Source of the DNA: Pseudoclavibacter sp. AY1F1
Lineage (GTDB): Bacteria; Actinomycetota; Actinomycetes; Actinomycetales; Microbacteriaceae
DNA length: 45,172 bases
Assembly (NCBI RefSeq): GCF_002931075.1
Contig: NZ_PSTQ01000018.1
Coordinates: 1 to 45,172 of the forward strand
Direction: 5' to 3'
Both the position numbers and the translations under genes were made by a program. Shown one piece after another: positions 1 through 6,456 of the stretch. Each line of letters opens with the position of its first letter. Within the stretch, counting starts at the first letter, position 1. Under the pieces are notes generated by a model, which saw only the letters and a list, made by a program, of their open reading frames with translations, did not search any database and was not told the origin of the DNA.

Positions 1-31
1 GGGCTAGAGGCGGGCAGCAGGGGCAGGGGTA

Positions 32-56
32 GGGGCCGGCAACAGCGCCGGGCCCC
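32..56 (-). terminator. Terminator hairpin after ribY
   Basis: GGGGCCGGC (32-40) faces GCCGGGCCCC (47-56) across a six-base loop, with one bulged base. It begins three bases past the ribY stop codon on the minus strand. There is no clear U-run, which is common in high-GC actinobacteria. It suggests the riboflavin-type operon ends here and does not continue into an ATPase gene to the left. Confidence 0.6.
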
Positions 57-58
57 TC

Positions 59-1126
59 CTAGCCTTGCGGCACGTACGCGTTCGTGAAGGCGTCGCCCTC
101 GAGCGGCTTCTCGAGGAGGTCCTGCTCGCTCATGAACGTCGCCATCGTGGCCCACACCTCGGCGTCGTTCGTGAAGAGCGGCTGCCCGTCCTGCGCGGAC
201 AGGAACGGGATGGTCGCCTCGAGCGTCGCGAGCGCGTCGCTCTTCGCCTCGTCCGTGTAGAGGGTCGGGATGTACTCGGCGGCGATGTCGATCGATTCCT
301 CCGGGTTGTCGATCACGTACTGCGTTGCGAGGGCAAGCGCCTCGAGCACGGGCGAGATCGTCGCGTCGTCACCCTCGATGATCGAGTCGGCCACGCCGAG
401 CGACGGGCCGACGAGGGTCGGCGCATCCGCCGGCGCGATCTCGATAGTGCGCACCGGGAAGCCCGCCGTCTCGAACTGGACCGCGTCGTTGTTGATGTAG
501 CCCATGACGCCGTCGACGGCGCCCGTCGTGAGCGCCGCCTGCTGCGTGTAGCCGATGTGCTCGATCTTCACGTCATCGGCCGTCAGCCCGTTGCTCTGCA
601 GCAGCGAGAGGAGCGCGAAGTAGGTCTGCCCGTAGGGGCCGGGCGTTCCGATCGTCTTGCCGCGTGCATCAGCGGCGGTCTTGATGTCGGAGCCTTCCGG
701 CACGATGAGCGTCGCCGGGTAGGTGTTGTAGAGCGTCGCGACCGACGTGACCGGGATGTCTGCGGCGCGGGCCTGCGTGATCTCGTCGCCGCCCGCGTAC
801 ACGAAGTCCTCCGTGCCGTTCGCGAGTGCCCCGAAGAGGTCTTCGCCCTCACCGTGGTGGCGCAGCTCGACGTCGACCCCCTCATCCTCGAAGAAGCCAT
901 TCGCCTCGGCGACGTAGAACGGCACGAACTGGATGTTCGGGGTGTACGTGAGCCCTATCGTGACGGCTCCCGCGGGCTCGGCCGTTGCGTTCGTGGCGTT
1001 GCCGTCGGCGGAGGTTGAGCAGCCGGCGAGCACCGCCACTGCGGCCACAGCGCCAGCGGCGATGACGGTGCGCATGACGCGCGACCGGCGAGAGGATCGG
1101 CCCGCGGTTGTTGGACGAGTGTTCAT
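59..1126 (-). CDS. ribY: Riboflavin-type ABC transporter substrate-binding lipoprotein (NMT1/THI5-like, RibY)
   Basis: This is a 355-residue extracytoplasmic binding protein. A basic N-terminus and hydrophobic stretch lead to a lipobox (VLAGC, Cys36), so it should be a membrane-anchored lipoprotein. Residues about 55-280 follow the NMT1/THI5/SsuA fold: TPNIQFVPFYVAEANGFF near the start, then GxxDFVYAGGDE and the RGKTIGTPGPYG region. The family binds thiamine precursors, sulfonates or riboflavin. Riboflavin is inferred here because the operon leader is an FMN riboswitch. The ATG is preceded by CAGGAG at good spacing. It lies 36 bp downstream of the permease gene and is followed by a terminator hairpin. 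The family fold is near certain; the ligand is inferred from the riboswitch. Confidence 0.85.
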   Translation of the reverse strand: MNTRPTTAGRSSRRSRVMRTVIAAGAVAAVAVLAGCSTSADGNATNATAEPAGAVTIGLTYTPNIQFVPFYVAEANGFFEDEGVDVELRHHGEGEDLFGALANGTEDFVYAGGDEITQARAADIPVTSVATLYNTYPATLIVPEGSDIKTAADARGKTIGTPGPYGQTYFALLSLLQSNGLTADDVKIEHIGYTQQAALTTGAVDGVMGYINNDAVQFETAGFPVRTIEIAPADAPTLVGPSLGVADSIIEGDDATISPVLEALALATQYVIDNPEESIDIAAEYIPTLYTDEAKSDALATLEATIPFLSAQDGQPLFTNDAEVWATMATFMSEQDLLEKPLEGDAFTNAYVPQG

Positions 1127-1162
1127 GAGCGTCTCCTGGTCGAGAGATGAGGGGGGTTTGGG

Positions 1163-1972
1163 TCAGGTGGGGAGCGGTTCGTCCGCGAGCACGCGGGCGC
1201 GACGCTTCGTCTTGGGCTCGTCGTCGTTCCAGGTGACTGCGTTCTGGAAGAGGCGCATGAGGACGTACAGCGCGACGGCGAGGAGGACGAGCATGAGGAG
1301 GGTCGAGAAGATCCCGGGGATGTCGTTGGCGTCGCGGTTGAGGGTGAGGAGCATCCCGAGTCCCCTGCCGCCCATCGTGAACTCGCCGACGACGGCGCCC
1401 GTGATGGACAGGGTCACTCCGGCTCGAATGCCCGCGAGCACGCTCGGCAGGGCCAGCGGCCCCTCGACCCACCACAGCAGCTGGTACCAGTTGGCGCCGT
1501 CGATGCGGCCGGCCTCGATGACATCCTGGGGCAACTGCCGCACGCCGAGAACGGTGGTCACGAGCATCGGGAAGAACGACATGATCGCGCACAGCACGAC
1601 GGTCGGGGCGAGGCCGTAGCCGATCCACAGCACAAGCAGCGGGGCGAGCGCGATGGCTGGCACGGCCTGGGATGCGGCGACGTACGGGGTGACGGCGACG
1701 TCGACCCAGGGAAGCCTGGCGATGAGGTAGCCGAGCGGCACGGCGACGACGATCGCGAGGAGGCTGCCGAGGAGCGCTGCAGACAGCGTCACCCAGGCGT
1801 GGGCCAGCATGGGCCCTTTCGTCACGTCGAGCCAGAAGCGCTCGGCGAGGTGGCCCGGGGCGGGCAGGAACTGCGGCGAGATGAGGCCCGCCGCCGTGAC
1901 GAGCCACCACACAGCGAGCACCGCTACGGCCACCGAGATCGGTGCGAGGATGCGTGCTGACGTCGTGTTCAT
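1163..1972 (-). CDS. ribX: Riboflavin-type ABC transporter permease (RibX)
   Basis: This 269-residue membrane protein belongs to the BPD_transp_1 family (SsuC/ThiX/RibX type), with about six hydrophobic segments. The EAA loop that contacts the ATPase is visible as EAGRIDGANWYQLLWWVEG followed by PLALPSVLAGIRAG. It is the first gene after the FMN riboswitch and is cotranscribed with the binding protein. The tail is basic (KTKRRARV). The ATG at 1972 has no obvious Shine-Dalgarno, which fits translation controlled by the leader structure or re-initiation. No ATP-binding subunit is encoded between the riboswitch and the terminator, so the ATPase must be supplied from elsewhere. Permease family is certain; riboflavin as substrate is inferred from regulation. 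Confidence 0.85.
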   Translation of the reverse strand: MNTTSARILAPISVAVAVLAVWWLVTAAGLISPQFLPAPGHLAERFWLDVTKGPMLAHAWVTLSAALLGSLLAIVVAVPLGYLIARLPWVDVAVTPYVAASQAVPAIALAPLLVLWIGYGLAPTVVLCAIMSFFPMLVTTVLGVRQLPQDVIEAGRIDGANWYQLLWWVEGPLALPSVLAGIRAGVTLSITGAVVGEFTMGGRGLGMLLTLNRDANDIPGIFSTLLMLVLLAVALYVLMRLFQNAVTWNDDEPKTKRRARVLADEPLPT

Positions 1973-2050
1973 CTACCCGGCTTTCGTGGAAAGCTCCGGG
2001 GATGACGAGGCGCGTGGGCTCGCCGAACTGGTCGACGGGTTCCACGAGCT

Positions 2051-2074
2051 GACGGTACGCCGAGGCGTGCCGTC
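2051..2074 (-). promoter_or_regulatory. Hairpin next to the FMN aptamer (possible expression platform)
   Basis: GACGGTACGC / GCGTGCCGTC form a 10-bp stem with one mismatch and a four-base loop. In the transcript it follows immediately after the 3' strand of riboswitch helix P1 and touches it at base 2074. Without a U-run it may act as a Rho-linked or translational switch rather than a classical intrinsic terminator. About 80 nt separate it from the ribX start. Confidence 0.45.
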
Positions 2075-2200
2075 ACGTGCGCCTCCCTTCCGGACTTTCA
2101 CCGTCGGTTCCGGAATTTCACCAGATCAGCCGCTCCCTTGCGGGAGCAGGTCGCGGACTATAACCGCCGGCTCGGAATTACACCGACCCCGGAGCACGTG
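2074..2200 (-). promoter_or_regulatory. FMN riboswitch (RFN element)
   Basis: On the minus strand the hallmark RFN segments appear in order: GGGGTCGGTGTAATTCCGAG, then CCGGCGGTTATAGTCCGCG, a variable hairpin (CTGCTCCCGCAAGGGAGC), GGTGAAATTCCGGAACC, and GACGGTGAAAGTCCGG. Helix P1 closes with CACGTGC (2194-2200) against GCACGTG (2074-2080), seven perfect pairs. Such elements normally switch off riboflavin synthesis or uptake genes when FMN is high. It lies directly upstream of the RibX/RibY genes and fixes their likely substrate. The rest of the 2201-2391 stretch shows no gene and no convincing promoter hexamers. Confidence 0.96.
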
Positions 2201-2391
2201 GACTCTGCCGTCAGGTTACGCCAGGTCCCCGGGAAGCGCGACATCGTGACGCTCCGCGACAAGCGAACAGTGCAGCGACCAGCGCAGCGGAAGAGCTCGC
2301 CGCCGTCGCGATCAACTCGGGATGGGTTACACACACGCGGATGGCTTGCAACGCATCCCGAAGTGCGAAGGCCATCCCGAAACGTGGCTGA

Positions 2392-2817
2392 CTAGCTGGC
2401 GGCCTGCGCCTCAGCTTTCTTCTTCGCGTTGCGGAGCTCGTTGGCGATGGCAGCCGCCGCGATTGGCTTCGCGAGGCCAAGGCGCTCGGCGATGCCGCCC
2501 GCGTCGAATTCCGCGTCAACCGTCACGCGGGTGCTCGCTGGCGTGATCGCCTGAGTGCGGACCTCGGCGGCGAACGATGCGCGGCCCTCGACCGACTCCC
2601 AGCGCAGGCGCTCGCCCGGCTCGTTGACGACGACCCTCGCGTCGATGGACCGGCGCTGGCCGACGAGCTCCACATCCCAGCGGATGAGGTCGGGGCCGAG
2701 CACTTCGACGTGCTTCACGATGCTGAGCACGCTGGGGAGCGACTCCGGCTCCGCGTACAGGCTGAAGAGCACGTCGACGGGCACATCGATGTCGATGGAT
2801 TCACTCACGAAGGTCAT
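2392..2817 (-). CDS. SRPBCC-family protein (polyketide cyclase/START-like fold)
   Basis: A 141-residue protein with the usual SRPBCC opening: a beta strand (FVSESIDIDVPVDVLFSLYAEPESLP) then a short helix and alternating strands, including WDVELVGQRRSIDARVV and GERLRWESVEG. It ends in a long Ala/Lys-rich helix (NELRNAKKKAEAQAAS) that would close the hydrophobic cavity. The family binds lipids or other hydrophobic ligands, or has no known ligand, so no substrate is proposed. It is a soluble cytoplasmic protein without a signal peptide. The ATG at 2817 has no strong Shine-Dalgarno. It follows the septum-type gene by 39 bp on the same strand and could be cotranscribed. Confidence 0.8.
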   Translation of the reverse strand: MTFVSESIDIDVPVDVLFSLYAEPESLPSVLSIVKHVEVLGPDLIRWDVELVGQRRSIDARVVVNEPGERLRWESVEGRASFAAEVRTQAITPASTRVTVDAEFDAGGIAERLGLAKPIAAAAIANELRNAKKKAEAQAAS

Positions 2818-2856
2818 GCGACGAGCGTAGCCGCCGCCACCGAAGTCTGCCCCCGG

Positions 2857-3453
2857 CTAGGAGCTCGCGGCGAGTGAACCCGTCGTGGATGCACCAGGGG
2901 TGGATGCGAAGCAGCGATAGCCGCGGAGCCCCGAATCCCAGTCGGCCTGGTTCAGCGGGTAGCTGGCCTCGATAACAAGGCCGGGAACGGCGGATGCCGC
3001 TGCCGTGTCAAGGACATCGCCCGCCTGGCAGGTGATCTGGGCTCGGTCGCGCAGCGCTTCCTCGCCCGGGTACTCGTCGCTGCCAGAGAGGGTGGTCGCC
3101 TCGACCTCGGCGAGCAGCTGGCCCGAGTGCTCGAGGGCGCAGTCGACCACCTCGAAGCGCGGCTCCCACGCCGACACGAAGTCCTGGATGCACTGCCCGG
3201 GTTCGAGCAGCGCCTCATCCACCCCGGAGAGCGGCACAGTCGTGATCGGCGAGCCTGCTGTCTCCTCCGGGGGCACGGTCCCGTCACCGAACGGCTGGAG
3301 CCAGACGCCGAGCGCGACCCCGCCGAGGACGAGCACGCCGATCAGCGCCGCCAGCACGCCACGGTTGCGGCGCCCAGCAGCTCCGCGGGTGGCGCTGGCG
3401 TCGTTGCCGACGCCAGCATCTGCGTTCGAGTCGTCTTTGTCGCTCACGAGCAC
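2857..3453 (-). CDS. Septum formation-type membrane-anchored protein
   Basis: 198 residues: a polar N-terminus, one transmembrane helix (GVLAALIGVLVLGGVALGVWL, about 33-53), then an extracellular domain. The outer domain carries the spaced cysteines and pattern of the actinobacterial septum-formation-related family (PF13845-like): GQCIQDF, FEVVDCALEHSGQLLAEV, AQITCQAG, and GYRCFAS. Four cysteines suggest two disulfides. Two in-frame GTG codons (3453 and 3447) could start it; the second has GGAC nearby. The role in division is only by family name and poorly established. The 118 bp upstream of it hold an 80-bp inverted-repeat element. Confidence 0.75.
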   Translation of the reverse strand: MLVSDKDDSNADAGVGNDASATRGAAGRRNRGVLAALIGVLVLGGVALGVWLQPFGDGTVPPEETAGSPITTVPLSGVDEALLEPGQCIQDFVSAWEPRFEVVDCALEHSGQLLAEVEATTLSGSDEYPGEEALRDRAQITCQAGDVLDTAAASAVPGLVIEASYPLNQADWDSGLRGYRCFASTPGASTTGSLAASS

Positions 3454-3480
3454 GTCCGACTTTCAGCGTCTCTGAGACCG

Positions 3481-3560
3481 CTGTCCATCTTCAGTGCAAT
3501 ATCCGCCGGAACACGGACCGCTGGACGAGATCCGAGGCTTTCTGCACTGATGTTGGTCAC
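3481..3560. mobile_element. 80-bp inverted-repeat element, intergenic copy
   Basis: Begins CTGTCCATCTTCAGTGCAAT and ends TGCACTGATGTTGGTCAC, so the two ends are imperfect inverted repeats of about 18 bp. A second element of exactly the same length (80 bp) with matching ends (17 of 20 bases identical at each end) lies at 28270-28349. The interiors differ. It sits between pyrE and the septum-type gene and could also act as a hairpin at the pyrE 3' end. MITE- or REP-like behaviour is inferred; no transposase is present in the window. Confidence 0.7.
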
Positions 3561-3571
3561 GCCGCGAGTGC

Positions 3572-4120
3572 CTAGGCGAGGCCCAGGTCTCCGAGGCCGA
3601 TGGCGGCGCGGTACGGGTACCCGGCGGCCTCGATGATGCCCTGCGCCTCGGTTGCGCGGTCGACGATGACGGCGACGCCGACGACGTTCGCGCCGACCTT
3701 CTCGAGGGCTTCGATTGCCTTGAGTGGTGAGCCGCCGGTCGTCGACGTGTCCTCGAGGACAACGACCCGCTTGCCTTCGAGGTCTGGCCCCTCGACCTGC
3801 CGACCGCGGCCGTGGTCCTTCGGTTCCTTGCGCACGACAAACGCGTCGACGATCTTGCCCTGCGCGAGTCCCTGGTGCATGACGGCGCTCGCGAGCGGGT
3901 CGGCGCCCATCGTGAGGCCGCCCACTGCGTCCACTGGCCCGAACTCCTCGATGAGGTCGAGCAGCACGCGACCCATGAGCGGGGAGGCGCGGTGGTCGAG
4001 GCTCAGCTTGCGGAGGTCGATGTAGTAGGTGGCCTTCTTCCCGCTCGTGAGGGTGAAGTCACCGTGGAACACGGCTTCGTCGCGGATGAGTTCGATGAGG
4101 GCGTCGCGGTCTGTCGTCAC
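3572..4120 (-). CDS. pyrE: Orotate phosphoribosyltransferase
   Basis: Converts orotate and PRPP to OMP in pyrimidine synthesis; cytoplasmic dimer. 182 residues, normal length. The PRPP loop is clear at residues 118-131 (RVVVLEDTSTTGGS). Other family landmarks are HGDFTLTSGKKATYYIDLRKLSL near the N-terminus and GGLTMGADPLASAV before the flexible loop (VRKEPKDHGRGRQVEG). ATG at 4120 is the natural start. It stands apart from other pyr genes. Upstream is a strong 15-bp hairpin (4156-4194); downstream is the 80-bp inverted-repeat element. Confidence 0.96.
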   Translation of the reverse strand: MTTDRDALIELIRDEAVFHGDFTLTSGKKATYYIDLRKLSLDHRASPLMGRVLLDLIEEFGPVDAVGGLTMGADPLASAVMHQGLAQGKIVDAFVVRKEPKDHGRGRQVEGPDLEGKRVVVLEDTSTTGGSPLKAIEALEKVGANVVGVAVIVDRATEAQGIIEAAGYPYRAAIGLGDLGLA

Positions 4121-4155
4121 GGGTCAAGCCTACGACGCGAGCGACAAGGGTCGCG

Positions 4156-4194
4156 CCTGCCCCGCCCCTCTATTGGAGCGAGGGGCGGGGCAGG
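4156..4194 (-). terminator. 15-bp GC-rich hairpin between small membrane gene and pyrE
   Basis: CCTGCCCCGCCCCTC (4156-4170) pairs perfectly with GAGGGGCGGGGCAGG (4180-4194) across a nine-base loop. It lies after the stop of the two-TM protein and before the pyrE start, so termination of the upstream gene is most likely; an attenuator for pyrE is possible. No U-run follows. Confidence 0.65.
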
Positions 4195-4222
4195 ACAGGG
4201 CGGGGCGGGGCGGGATGTGCGC

Positions 4223-4552
4223 TCAGCCGCGGAGGCGGTGCGCGCCGACGGCGTCTGCGATCGTGGCCCCGGGGTGCTCGCTGCGCCACTCTCGCAGCTC
4301 AGCGCCGCTCGGGAGCGCTGCTGCGGAGCCCGTCGCCCGGTTGGGGGTCTCCCCCGAACCGGTTCGGGTATCGGTGCCGGACGTGAAACGCCCGAGGATG
4401 GGTGGCCCTGCAAAGACGACGAGCAGTGCCGCGACCGCGAGGCCCGCGGAGAGCAGCCATTGCCCCGTGATCAGACCGGTGGCGACGGCGGCTGCGAGGA
4501 GCGCCAGGGAACCTACTGTGGTGAGCGTTGCACGTGTGGACTCTTTCGACAT
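4223..4552 (-). CDS. Small membrane protein with two transmembrane helices, unknown function
   Basis: 109 residues. Two adjacent hydrophobic segments (VGSLALLAAAVATGLITG, about 12-29, and WLLSAGLAVAALLVVFAGP, about 32-50) form a helical hairpin. A polar C-terminal tail follows, with a TGSGETPNRATGS linker and EWRSEHPGATIADAVGAHRLRG. The ATG has a strong AAGGAG Shine-Dalgarno seven bases upstream. No family was recognised. It follows the secreted protein gene on the same strand, separated by about 100 bp containing a hairpin, and is closed by its own hairpin. One untested idea is that it protects the cell from the secreted product. Confidence 0.65.
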   Translation of the reverse strand: MSKESTRATLTTVGSLALLAAAVATGLITGQWLLSAGLAVAALLVVFAGPPILGRFTSGTDTRTGSGETPNRATGSAAALPSGAELREWRSEHPGATIADAVGAHRLRG

Positions 4553-4568
4553 CTCAACTCCTTGGTTT

Positions 4569-4586
4569 CCGGGGCCGGAGCCCCGG
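4569..4586 (-). terminator. Hairpin after the secreted-protein gene
   Basis: CCGGGGC (4569-4575), loop CGGA, GCCCCGG (4580-4586): a perfect seven-pair GC stem between the 4659-5210 gene and the 4223-4552 gene. It is close to the start and Shine-Dalgarno of the downstream gene, so it could also shape translation there. Confidence 0.5.
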
Positions 4587-4630
4587 TCTTGTCAGGGTCG
4601 CGTATGGGGCTTGTCAGTGTCGCGCTCGGG

Positions 4631-4673
4631 CGCGCCCACTCGAAGCACTGCGCCGCGCTTACTCGAAGCACTG
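4631..4673. repeat. 23-bp direct duplication of a gene 3' end
   Basis: CGCGCTTACTCGAAGCACTG (4654-4673) covers the last codons and TAA stop of the secreted-protein gene. CGCGCCCACTCGAAGCACTG (4631-4650) repeats it just beyond the stop, 18 of 20 bases identical, 23 bp apart. Confidence 0.7.
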
Positions 4674-5210
4674 TTCCTTGATGGACGCGATGCCGATGAG
4701 CTCGGCGCCGAGCGATGCCAATGCGCCACCGGCAGCCTGCACCTTCTCGTAGTTGAAGCTCGCGCCCCAGAGCAGGTCGACCGCCTTCGCGACGCCACCG
4801 AGCTCATCGGCGAGCTTCTTGATCTTGAGGATCTTCGCCGCGGGGAATGCGACGCCGGCGATGGCGACCGCGATCGAGCCGATGCAGCCGGGGATGCTCG
4901 CGTCGCGAGTCGTCGATCCGCCCGTGTCCACGTCGGTGTTGGCCTCGATCCACGCGATCGTGGCCTCGTCGCCCTGCGCGAGCACAGAGTCGGGAACGGC
5001 TGTGATGTCTTCCAGGAACGCGGTGAGGTCGGCGGCCTTCTGCTCGTCGGTGAGGGTCGCGCTTGTGGAGGAGGCGAACGGGGAGGCGGCTGCCTCGCTC
5101 GCCGTCGCGGCCGCCTGGGCGGGGGCAGCGCTCGCGGCGGACGCACCGCCGATCGCGAGGGCGATGGCGGTGATGGAGCTGAGGCCGATCGTGCAGATCT
5201 TCTTGTTCAT
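4659..5210 (-). CDS. Secreted protein of unknown function with hydrophobic C-terminal domain
   Basis: 183 residues. A classical Sec signal peptide is present (MNKKICTIGLSSITAIALAI then GGASAASAAPAQAAA, cleavage near residue 30). A Ser/Ala linker and an acidic helical part follow (LTDEQKAADLTAFLEDITAV, about 53-72). The C-terminal half is Gly/Ala-rich and hydrophobic: GCIGSIAVAIAGVAFPAAKI, then a basic KIKK, then helices to the final CFE. Two cysteines, one at each end of this half, could form a disulfide. The ATG has AAAGGC upstream. No family was recognised. The hydrophobic small domain with two cysteines resembles some exported peptides or bacteriocin-like proteins, but this is speculative. 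Confidence 0.7.
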   Translation of the reverse strand: MNKKICTIGLSSITAIALAIGGASAASAAPAQAAATASEAAASPFASSTSATLTDEQKAADLTAFLEDITAVPDSVLAQGDEATIAWIEANTDVDTGGSTTRDASIPGCIGSIAVAIAGVAFPAAKILKIKKLADELGGVAKAVDLLWGASFNYEKVQAAGGALASLGAELIGIASIKEQCFE

Positions 5211-5393
5211 CGAGTTTGCCTTTCTCGTGATGCCGCCCAGGAGGCGGCCGGATCAATGCGTGCGATTGCCCTCTCATTCGAGCAAGCGGCGCGTTCGAGG
5301 TCAAACTCGTGGGCCGACACGCCCGGCAACAGCCGCAGGAATCCGCGCATTCAGGCAACTCACCGTTCGGCACGAGCGCAGCGAGGACGGCGG

Positions 5394-5451
5394 CGCCAGG
5401 GGCCGGCGAGGGGCGAACCTGAAAGTTCGCGCCTTTCTCGCCGGCCCCGGC
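5394..5451 (-). terminator. Long hairpin after the alpha/beta hydrolase gene
   Basis: GGGGCCGGCGAG (5399-5410) pairs with CTCGCCGGCCCC (5437-5448), twelve perfect pairs. Inside it GGCGAAC and GTTCGCGCC form a second stem around CTGAAA. Three more pairs extend the base. It lies in the 290-bp gap 5211-5500, downstream of the hydrolase. Nothing else was recognised in that gap. Confidence 0.75.
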
Positions 5452-5500
5452 GTCGCTACACCGGTCGCTACTCACCAGTCGCTGCTCACCGGCGCTGCGG

Positions 5501-6337
5501 TCAGCGGCTCAGGAACTCCAGCACAACTCGGTTCCACTCGTCGACGTGGCTGACGTTGACGCCGTGGGGCGCATCGGCGACGACGTACAGCTCGGATCCA
5601 TCGATGGTCTCCTGCGTGCGTGCGCCCGACCCCTCAAACGGCACGGTCGCGTCGCTGTCGCCGTGGATAACCAGTGTCGGCACCTTCACTGCCTGCAGGT
5701 CGTCGCGGAAGTCGGTGCTCGCGAATGCCGCCATCGCCTGCAGCGCGGCGGGTTTGAAAGCCTGCTTCGTGAGCTCGATTGCCGCGAGACGTTCGTCCTC
5801 GGAGACGGCGAGCTTGTCGTCGACCGAGTAGAACGTGGTGATGAAGTCGTCGTAGAACGACTCCTGGTTGGCGGTGAGCGCCGCCGTCATCTTGGCGGCC
5901 TCGCCAGCCTCGAGCGGGCCGTCGGGGTTGGTGGCATTCTTGAGCAGGTATGGCGGCACGGCGGATGCGAAGACAACGCTGTGCACTCGCTCGTCGCCGA
6001 ACTTCGCGAGGTAGCGGGCGACCTCGCCGCCGCCCATGGAGAAGCCGACGAGCGTGGCATCCCGCAGATCGAGCGCCTCGAGGACCGCCTGCAGGTCGTC
6101 GGCGAAATTGTCGTAGCTGTACCCGGTGAGGGGTTTGTCGCTGCGACCGAACCCGCGGCGGTCGTAGGTCACGACGCGGTAGCCGGCCGCCGCGAACGCG
6201 GGCACCTGGTGGTTCCATGCCTCCCCCGAGAGGGGCCAGCCGTGGATGAGCACAACCGGGCGTCCGGTTCCGCCCGTGTCGTCGACGTGGAGCTTCGTGT
6301 CGCGGAGCAGGCCGTGGTGTGCGGTGATCTCAGTCAT
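5501..6337 (-). CDS. Alpha/beta hydrolase (non-heme chloroperoxidase/esterase type)
   Basis: 278 residues, cytoplasmic. Landmarks of the haloperoxidase-type esterase group are present: oxyanion motif HGWPLSGEAW (about 32-41), YDRRGFGRSDKP, and the nucleophile elbow GFSMGG with Ser100. Near the C-terminus are HGDSDATVPFEG, with the acidic residue, and DAPHGVN, with the catalytic His. This group contains cofactor-free perhydrolases and carboxylesterases, so the true substrate cannot be told. ATG at 6337 has GGGAAGG upstream. It is a single-gene unit, with terminator 5394-5451 downstream and the Gly-rich exported protein 119 bp upstream. Confidence 0.9.
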   Translation of the reverse strand: MTEITAHHGLLRDTKLHVDDTGGTGRPVVLIHGWPLSGEAWNHQVPAFAAAGYRVVTYDRRGFGRSDKPLTGYSYDNFADDLQAVLEALDLRDATLVGFSMGGGEVARYLAKFGDERVHSVVFASAVPPYLLKNATNPDGPLEAGEAAKMTAALTANQESFYDDFITTFYSVDDKLAVSEDERLAAIELTKQAFKPAALQAMAAFASTDFRDDLQAVKVPTLVIHGDSDATVPFEGSGARTQETIDGSELYVVADAPHGVNVSHVDEWNRVVLEFLSR

Positions 6338-6456
6338 TGCGTCGCCTTCCCGCGCCGCGATCTGCGACGCATCGACAATCGTTCGGAACGAACCTCCGCA
6401 TCGGATCGGCGGCTCCCGGGCAACGCCCAGGAGCCGCCGAGGTCACGCGCGGGATG

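Noticed and set aside
2074-2200. TPP riboswitch, suggested by the THI5-like binding protein
   Set aside because: The thi-box segments CTGAGA and ACCTGATCTGG are absent, while all RFN segments are present in order.
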